Source: Anaerolineae bacterium
Lineage (GTDB): Bacteria > Chloroflexota > Anaerolineae > B4-G1 > DUEL01
DNA length: 6,905 nt
Reading direction: 5' to 3'
Assembly: GCA_029932895.1 (NCBI GenBank)
Contig: JAOZPF010000056.1
Span: forward strand, 1 to 6,905
A model generated the notes under the pieces. That model was given only the letters and a program-made list of their open reading frames with translations, had not been told where the DNA came from and searched no databases. The position numbers and the translations under genes were made by a program. Below, one piece after another: positions 1-4,345 of the stretch. The first letter of the stretch is position 1. Each line of letters starts with the position of its first letter.

Positions 1-701
1 AGGCTCTGGTTGACCTGGATGACATCCGACCCGGCGGGGATGTCGGGATTGGCCGCCCGGATCAGGTCAATGGAGATGCCATACCTCTCGGCAATGGAGG
101 AGAGTGTCTCGTCTGGAGCGACGACGTGGACGATAAAGTTACCCGGCAGAGGGGTCACTTCCTCCAGGTTCACCTCCGGCGTCGGCGTGGGAACCGCAGG
201 GGGGATGAGCAACACCTGGCCCACCTGCAGCAGTTGCGGCGTGATGCCGGGATTCAAGGCAAGTATCTCGTCCGCTGTCGTATCGTATAGCTCGGCGATG
301 GAGGAGAGCGTCTCTCCCTCTCGCACCTGGTGGGCACGGGGCGGGAGCGGCGTGGGGGTGGGCGTGATGGTGGGAGTCATGGTGGGCGGCCTGGTGACGG
401 TGGGGTGCGGAGTAAGGGTAGGGACGACGGTAGGAGTGGAGGTAGGCACAGCGGGAAAGACGAACGGCTGCAACAACACACTGGCTACCGCCAGGATCAC
501 CGCCGCGACGCCGACGACCGCGAGCCAGAACGTCCAGCGGGGACGCTGGCGCGGCTCCTGCTCCTCGACCTGCGCCACCTCCTCCGTGAGAGAAGCGCCG
601 CAGATCAGGCAGGTGGTGGCGCGCTCCGCTACCTGCGTCCCGCAGACCGGGCAATAGCGTGGCCCCTGCGGAGGGGATGGGGCAACGGGTTCTTCGCTCA
701 T
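1..701 (-). CDS. Zinc-ribbon, transmembrane, double-LysM protein (C-terminus cut by window edge)
   Basis: The start is the ATG at 701-699, and 233 complete codons are visible before the left edge with no stop. Residues 17-34 form a four-cysteine zinc ribbon (CPVCG, then CLICG; Cys17, 20, 31, 34). An acidic stretch and a basic RQRPR precede one hydrophobic segment at about 57-79. A Thr/Pro linker follows at about 84-121. LysM repeat 1 spans about 124-167 (HQVREGETLSSIAELY ... VGQVLLIP). After a second short Pro linker, LysM repeat 2 begins at about 190 (VHVVAPDETLSSIAERYGI) and runs to the edge. LysM modules bind N-acetylglucosamine-containing glycans such as peptidoglycan. The predicted topology is zinc ribbon in the cytoplasm and LysM outside. 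The ATG follows directly on the TAG of the HD gene with no clear Shine-Dalgarno, so reinitiation is likely. More LysM repeats or a catalytic domain could lie past the edge. Confidence 0.88.
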   Translation of the reverse strand, partial: MSEEPVAPSPPQGPRYCPVCGTQVAERATTCLICGASLTEEVAQVEEQEPRQRPRWTFWLAVVGVAAVILAVASVLLQPFVFPAVPTSTPTVVPTLTPHPTVTRPPTMTPTITPTPTPLPPRAHQVREGETLSSIAELYDTTADEILALNPGITPQLLQVGQVLLIPPAVPTPTPEVNLEEVTPLPGNFIVHVVAPDETLSSIAERYGISIDLIRAANPDIPAGSDVIQVNQS

Positions 702-1277
702 CTAGCCAGACGCCAGCCGCCCATCCAGTTCCAGGTCGGCGGCGATCCCCTTCATCGCCTCCAGGACCATGCCGACATGTTCCCAGAGTTCCATCCCGAT
801 GGCCGCTGCCCCCTCTTCCGCCGCCTCTCGGTGCGCGCCAGCGGCGAAACGGTGATCCTTCCACTTTTTCTTGACACTCTTGATCTTGACGTCGCGAATG
901 TCCTTCGAGGGTCGCACCAGGGCCACGGCCACGATCAACCCGGTCAGATCATCCACAGCGTAGAGTGTCTTTTCCATCAGACTCTCTCGCGACACGCCGG
1001 TGCGCTCCGCGGCGTGGGAGAGAACCGCGCGCACGATCTCCTCCGGCCATCCTTGCTCCCGCAGGATGCGCGCCCCGGTCTGAGGATGATCGTCGGGGAA
1101 CCGTTCATAGTCAAAGTCGTGTAGCAATCCAACGACCCCCCACTTTTCCTCGTCCTCTCCGAAGCGGCGGGCGTAGGCCCGCATTCCGGCCTCCACCGCC
1201 AGCATATGCTTGACCAAGCTCGGATTCACGGTGTACTCGGTCAATAACTTCCAGGCTTCCTCACGAGTCGGTTCCAT
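702..1277 (-). CDS. HD-superfamily metal-dependent phosphohydrolase
   Basis: This is a 191-residue soluble protein of the compact single-domain HD hydrolase type. The metal-binding pattern is complete: His24 (LVKHML), the His53-Asp54 doublet (GLLHDFDYERF), His64 (PDDHPQTG), His88 (VLSHAAE) and Asp109-Asp110 (YAVDDLTGL). HD proteins hydrolyse phosphate esters, commonly of nucleotides, using a divalent metal. The substrate cannot be read from this sequence. The ATG at 1277 is preferred over longer in-frame upstream readings because GGAGGGAG sits just before it and because it gives a normal HD N-terminus. The gene overlaps the end of the SanA-type gene by 17 nt in another frame, and its TAG stop abuts the ATG of the LysM gene, so it is probably translated as part of one operon. 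Residues about 127-145 are strongly basic (IRDVKIKSVKKKWKDHRF). Confidence 0.9.
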   Translation of the reverse strand: MEPTREEAWKLLTEYTVNPSLVKHMLAVEAGMRAYARRFGEDEEKWGVVGLLHDFDYERFPDDHPQTGARILREQGWPEEIVRAVLSHAAERTGVSRESLMEKTLYAVDDLTGLIVAVALVRPSKDIRDVKIKSVKKKWKDHRFAAGAHREAAEEGAAAIGMELWEHVGMVLEAMKGIAADLELDGRLASG

Positions 1278-1911
1278 TTTCTCCCTCCAAAATCGGAATT
1301 GGGTCGCCCAGCACAGGGACGGGGTGACGCACCCACAGGTCCCACCAGGAGAGCCAGAGAGCTGGCACCTCCCGCGCCCAATACTCGCGGATATGAACAT
1401 AAGGTCGGCGATCGGCCACATACCCCACCGGCTCCAGCCCCAGCCCGCGGCAGATGGTGAGGGCGCGGGGCAGATGGTACCGCTGGGTGACCAGGACTAC
1501 TTGGTGCAGGCCAAAGATGGCTTGCGCCCGGTAGCAGGTATCGTACGTCCGTCGCCCGGCATAGTCCAGCACGATCGCCTCCGCCGGCAGGCCCAGGCTC
1601 AAGCCGTATTCGGCCATCTTGGCCGGCTCATTGTAATCGACGAAACGGTTGTCGCCGCTAAAGAGCACCTTGCGCACCCGTCCGGCCTGGTAGAGAGCGA
1701 CCGCCGCCTCTACCCTGTCCCGCATCACATCGCTGGGCGTGCCATCGGGCCAATACCCGGCCCCGAATACCAACGCCACGGGCCGTGTGGGCACCGCATC
1801 CGCATCCGTATAGATGAGCGGCCCATACCGTCCTGTCAACGTCCAGGCCGAGAGGCCAGCGAACAGGCCGACCCCCACCCCAAAAGCAGCCCACCACAGC
1901 CACTTTTTCAC
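1261..1911 (-). CDS. sanA: SanA/YdcF-family (DUF218) membrane-anchored protein
   Basis: The protein has 216 residues, with an N-terminal KKWLWW followed by one hydrophobic signal-anchor at about 4-26; the rest should lie outside the membrane. The DUF218 fold is recognisable: ALVFGAG at 46-52, the LYQAGRVRKVLFSGDN segment ending at 88, DYNEP at 92-96, DYAGRRTYDT at 116-125, and VTQRYHLPRAL at 141-151. DYNEP and DYAGxRTxD are particularly like Escherichia coli SanA, the vancomycin high-temperature exclusion protein, which contributes to the envelope barrier; the biochemical activity of the family is poorly defined. The start is a GTG, supported by GAGGG six nucleotides upstream and by the KK-anchor that follows. 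It begins 14 nt after the stop of the pseudo-peptidase gene and overlaps the HD gene by 17 nt. The C-terminal Trp-rich part (EYWAREVPALWLSWWDLW) could contact the membrane or a partner. Confidence 0.92.
   Translation of the reverse strand: MKKWLWWAAFGVGVGLFAGLSAWTLTGRYGPLIYTDADAVPTRPVALVFGAGYWPDGTPSDVMRDRVEAAVALYQAGRVRKVLFSGDNRFVDYNEPAKMAEYGLSLGLPAEAIVLDYAGRRTYDTCYRAQAIFGLHQVVLVTQRYHLPRALTICRGLGLEPVGYVADRRPYVHIREYWAREVPALWLSWWDLWVRHPVPVLGDPIPILEGENGTDS
1281..1288 (-). promoter_or_regulatory. Ribosome binding site of the HD hydrolase
   Basis: On the minus strand GGAGGGAG is followed by AAA and then ATG, with the GGAGG core six nucleotides from the start. It lies inside the last codons of the upstream SanA-type gene. 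It decides the HD start at 1277 against in-frame starts further upstream. Confidence 0.75.
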
Positions 1912-1917
1912 CTCGCG

Positions 1918-1922
1918 CCCTC
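1918..1922 (-). promoter_or_regulatory. Ribosome binding site for the GTG-initiated SanA-type gene
   Basis: GAGGG lies six nucleotides before the GTG at 1911-1909, in the 14-nt gap after the upstream stop. It supports the non-ATG start. No in-frame ATG is available near the signal-anchor. Confidence 0.6.
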
Positions 1923-1925
1923 ACC

Positions 1926-3371
1926 TCACGGCAGTGCCTGAGCAACTGCCGCCACTGTCTCGCCGTCCGGCCCCCACACCACCGTGACTATCCGACCAGT
2001 GCGCGAGAGATAGGCCGCCCCCGCCGGCCCTTCCCAGAACGAGCCAGTGAGGCCAGGAGGCGGTTCGGCAGCGATGAGAGGAGGCACGCGGAAGCGGGGG
2101 ACCAGTAATTCGTAAGCCCGCTCGAACTCTTCCGCCTCGTCTCGGTCGTCCCAGGCGATACGCCAGGCAAGTAGCTGCTGTCCCTCCACATCCTCCCACA
2201 GGGCGAACGAATCGCCCGCCCACCCAGCGGCCGCGTCCCAGGCGACGGCCTCATCATCTACATAAGCCGCCAGGTGCAGGCCGATGACCAGCTCTCCCAG
2301 AGTGTCCTGCCATGTCGGTTCCCATTCCCAGCCCAAAACCGGCCCCAGATCGGGCAGGACCACCTCCTGGACCGGCTCTCCAGCCAGGTACAGTTCGGGG
2401 TGGAGGATCTGCTCCGTGGAGCAGGGTAACTGACCATAGGCGCGGTCGACCGCCCGCCAGCTTCCGGCGTCGTAGAGCGCAGTCACGAACTGCGCGCCCT
2501 CCCGGTAGGGAAAGAGGCGCAATCTCTCGGCAGCCGCGTTCCCGACCAGCGGGGTATAGGTCGGCTCCAGTGCCGCAGCCACATTCTGTGCCAGTTCATC
2601 CATTCCTTCCGCGTCCATCTCGGCGTAGCGAGCGGTCGTCACCACACCGTCCCCCTCCACCAACGCCCGCAGCGCCAGTTCCGCGTCGGTCGTCGGCCGG
2701 CAAGGAGTCAATCCCTCTATGTCGAACGCCTGGTCTTGCAGCGCGTGAGCCAGGGCAAAGACGAGCGCCTGCTCATCAGCAGGTGTCGCCGGGCCTCGTC
2801 CGGCGACGAGCATGATCTGTTGTCCGGCGGGCAGGTAGAGGCTAGAGATGTGAGCCGCCTGCTCCGCCACGTCCGGCAGGGGCAATGGGTCCAGAGGGGG
2901 GATCAGGCCCAGGGTGATGTAGCGCGCCAGCGTCTCCTGAACCGCTTCGTCCTGATAGGTCTGCAGCAAATAGATCGCCACCTCGTGCTCTGTGGGAAAA
3001 GTGACGGGAATCTGCTCCACTGGCGACAAATGGCGCACGCCAGCCACAATGCGCCCGATTTCGGGGACGGCGCGCGCGCTCTGAATCTGGGAGAGCGGGA
3101 CGGGCCTGGTGGCAGTCGGGGTCGGCGGGGGAGGAGCTGTGGGCGTCGGCGAGGGGGTCGCTGTGGGAGGCGCTGGCGTAGGCAGGAGAGAAGTGGCAAG
3201 AGGAGTCAGGCGGAGCGAGACAGCGGACGATGTCGGCAGTGGCGAGGTAAGGGCAAAATATTGCATCGTGGTGACGACGCTGTAGCCAAAGAGCCCAAAG
3301 ACCAGAACCAGCGCCACGGTCATCAAAACCAGCACCAGCCATTGCCGGCGGGTGAAACGGGAGCGGCTCAT
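1926..3371 (-). CDS. Membrane-anchored, catalytically degenerate relative of a putative zinc metallopeptidase family
   Basis: The protein has 481 residues: a basic N-terminus, one membrane segment at about 11-32, a Thr/Pro linker at about 56-92, then a large extracytoplasmic domain. The domain resembles a bacterial/archaeal family of putative metallopeptidases whose active site reads roughly HEYxHALQDQ followed later by an EGD motif. Here the aligned segment is FALAHALQDQ (205-214): the first His is Phe205, the catalytic Glu is Ala206, and only the second His (209) remains. LVEGDG (238-242), STEQILHPELYL (318-329) and GWAGDSFALWED (383-394) are kept, so the fold is probably intact while zinc hydrolysis is not expected. 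The family resemblance is from memory and not searched. The start ATG overlaps the rph stop (ATGA), with GGGAGG seven nucleotides upstream. A binding, scaffold or inhibitor-like role is an inference. Confidence 0.82.
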   Translation of the reverse strand: MSRSRFTRRQWLVLVLMTVALVLVFGLFGYSVVTTMQYFALTSPLPTSSAVSLRLTPLATSLLPTPAPPTATPSPTPTAPPPPTPTATRPVPLSQIQSARAVPEIGRIVAGVRHLSPVEQIPVTFPTEHEVAIYLLQTYQDEAVQETLARYITLGLIPPLDPLPLPDVAEQAAHISSLYLPAGQQIMLVAGRGPATPADEQALVFALAHALQDQAFDIEGLTPCRPTTDAELALRALVEGDGVVTTARYAEMDAEGMDELAQNVAAALEPTYTPLVGNAAAERLRLFPYREGAQFVTALYDAGSWRAVDRAYGQLPCSTEQILHPELYLAGEPVQEVVLPDLGPVLGWEWEPTWQDTLGELVIGLHLAAYVDDEAVAWDAAAGWAGDSFALWEDVEGQQLLAWRIAWDDRDEAEEFERAYELLVPRFRVPPLIAAEPPPGLTGSFWEGPAGAAYLSRTGRIVTVVWGPDGETVAAVAQALP

Positions 3372-4096
3372 GCCAGCGCCTCCCGTTGGGCGGCGAGCAA
3401 AACTGCTATTCCCCCCTCCGCCAGGGAGAGCATCTCGTCCAGCACAGGGTGGGAGAACGGGGCTCCCTCGGCGGTCCCCTGCACCTCGACGAACCGACCG
3501 TCACCAGTCATCACCACGTTCAGGTCGACCGCCGCCTCGCTGTCCTCGGCGTAGCAGAGGTCCAGCCGCACCTGGTCACGGACGACGCCCACGCTGACGG
3601 CGGCGACGGGAAAGCGCAGGAGATCCGGCGGCAAAAGGGCCTCGCGGCTCAGCCGGCGCAAGGCCAGGGCCAGGGCCACATACCCGCCAGTGACGGCGGC
3701 GGTACGTGTCCCCCCGTCAGCCTGGAGGACATCGCAATCGAGGATGAACATCCGCTCTCCCATCCGCTCCAGGTCGAGCGCCGCCCGCAGGGAGCGGCCG
3801 ATGAAGCGGCGGATCTCTTGCGTACGCCCGCCCAGCCCCCGTGTCTCGCGCTCCGTCCGCGTGTGGGTCGAGCGGGGCAACAGTCCATACTCGGCGGTCA
3901 ACCAGCCCCGGCCCGAGCCGGTCAGCCAGCCCGGCGTCCGCTTCTCAAAGGTCACGTTGCACAATACGCGGGTGCGGCCCATCTCTACCAGGACTGACCC
4001 CTCCGGGTACTCGACATAGCCGAGGGTAAAATGGACCGGGCGGAGCTCGTCGGGTTGGCGACCGTCCGGTCGTCCGCGCGCACCATGGTCGTCCAT
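3368..4096 (-). CDS. rph: Ribonuclease PH
   Basis: The 242-residue length matches the usual RNase PH size of about 240. The enzyme is a phosphate-dependent 3'-5' exoribonuclease that trims tRNA precursors and works as a cytoplasmic hexameric ring. Hallmarks run in order: RPDGRQPDELRPV at 9-21, GSVLVEMGRTRVLC at 33-46, the GLGGRTQEIRRFIGRSLRA region ending at 105, DCDVLQADGGTRTAAVTGG ending at 138, the acidic catalytic cluster LDLCYAEDSEAAVDLNVVM (Asp179, Asp185, Asp191), and VEVQGTAEGAPFSHP at 203-217. The ATG at 4096 is chosen because homology begins at residue 9 and no other in-frame start lies between it and the RPDGR motif. It has no Shine-Dalgarno, and a TATAAT box sits just upstream, so the message may be nearly leaderless. 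It is the first gene of the array. The rdgB neighbour often found after rph is absent. Confidence 0.97.
   Translation of the reverse strand: MDDHGARGRPDGRQPDELRPVHFTLGYVEYPEGSVLVEMGRTRVLCNVTFEKRTPGWLTGSGRGWLTAEYGLLPRSTHTRTERETRGLGGRTQEIRRFIGRSLRAALDLERMGERMFILDCDVLQADGGTRTAAVTGGYVALALALRRLSREALLPPDLLRFPVAAVSVGVVRDQVRLDLCYAEDSEAAVDLNVVMTGDGRFVEVQGTAEGAPFSHPVLDEMLSLAEGGIAVLLAAQREALA
3379..3384 (-). promoter_or_regulatory. Ribosome binding site inside the 3' end of rph
   Basis: GGGAGG lies seven nucleotides before the ATG at 3371, inside the last codons of rph. With the 4-nt ATGA stop/start overlap it indicates coupled translation of rph and the pseudo-peptidase gene. Confidence 0.65.
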
Positions 4097-4106
4097 ACAA
4101 TTGTCG

Positions 4107-4112
4107 ATTATA
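4107..4112 (-). promoter_or_regulatory. Predicted sigma-70-type -10 box of the rph operon
   Basis: A perfect TATAAT on the minus strand ends ten bases before the rph ATG at 4096. Transcription starting about seven bases downstream would leave only a few untranslated bases. The -35 region is weak: TTTCCC at 4135-4130 has a 17-base spacer, and TTGTCT at 4143-4138 is a better match but 25 bases away. The preceding stretch is pyrimidine-rich on this strand. The call rests on the perfect -10 and its position. Confidence 0.55.
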
Positions 4113-4150
4113 CCACAGGGGAGAGGGAGGGGAAAGAAGACAAGCACCAC

Positions 4151-4185
4151 CCGCGGGCAGACGGAGCTGTGTATCTGCCTCGCGG
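4151..4185. repeat. Inverted repeat upstream of the rph promoter
   Basis: Eleven base pairs form between CCGCGGGCAGA (4151-4161) and TCTGCC-T-CGCGG (4174-4185), with one bulged base and a 12-base loop. On the minus strand the hairpin is followed after about ten bases by the C/T-rich TCTTCTTTCCCC. It could be a second weak terminator, an operator upstream of the rph -10 box, or neither. Confidence 0.4.
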
Positions 4186-4239
4186 GGATCGCGGCGGCAG
4201 TCTCTTGGGCGTGACCGGGTGGTTCGGTACATCTAGAGC

Positions 4240-4273
4240 AGAGCGGGACGGGCCACAAAGCCCGTCCCACTCT
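4240..4273 (-). terminator. Strong hairpin downstream of the multidomain hydrolase, likely terminator
   Basis: GGGACGGGC (4245-4253) pairs perfectly with GCCCGTCCC (4260-4268) around a six-base loop. The stem extends past one mismatch by four pairs (AGAG/CTCT). It lies about 70 bases after the hydrolase stop and before the rph promoter, where a terminator is expected. No T-run follows on the minus strand, so it would act as a U-poor or factor-assisted terminator, or as an RNA 3'-end stabiliser. Confidence 0.45.
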
Positions 4274-4274
4274 C

Positions 4275-4310
4275 CCACCGGAGGTGGCGGGGCACGGTGA
4301 GGAACCGTGC
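4275..4310. repeat. Two small adjacent hairpins
   Basis: CCACC-GGA-GGTGG (4275-4287) and GCACGGT-GAGGA-ACCGTGC (4292-4310) form two further inverted repeats between the hydrolase stop and the strong hairpin. The second has a seven-pair perfect stem and a five-base loop. They may help form the 3' end of the hydrolase mRNA. Confidence 0.4.
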
Positions 4311-4345
4311 TGGACCGAAACGGAGACTAGGCAGCAGAAAGGCTC

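Noticed and set aside
139..864. A 241-codon minus-strand frame overlapping the LysM and HD genes
   Set aside because: It is the wrong frame of the same strand. It yields Gly/Arg/His-rich sequence, while the frame starting at 701 gives the zinc ribbon, membrane segment and LysM repeats.
330..1124. Plus-strand open frames opposite the LysM and HD genes
   Set aside because: The products are Arg/Gly-rich low complexity and cover two minus-strand genes with clear motifs (LysM repeats, HD residues).
1278..1421. A 48-residue N-terminal extension of the HD hydrolase
   Set aside because: It would overlap the SanA-type gene deeply, whereas the ATG at 1277 has a strong Shine-Dalgarno and gives a normal HD protein.
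3115..3180. GT-rich tandem-like stretch resembling a DNA repeat
   Set aside because: It is the codon pattern of the Thr/Pro linker in the membrane-anchored protein, with a similar one near 340-440. No fixed repeat unit is present.
4097..4270. A 58-residue N-terminal extension of RNase PH
   Set aside because: RNase PH homology begins just after the Met at 4096. The extension would span the hairpin region and the TATAAT box and has no family counterpart.
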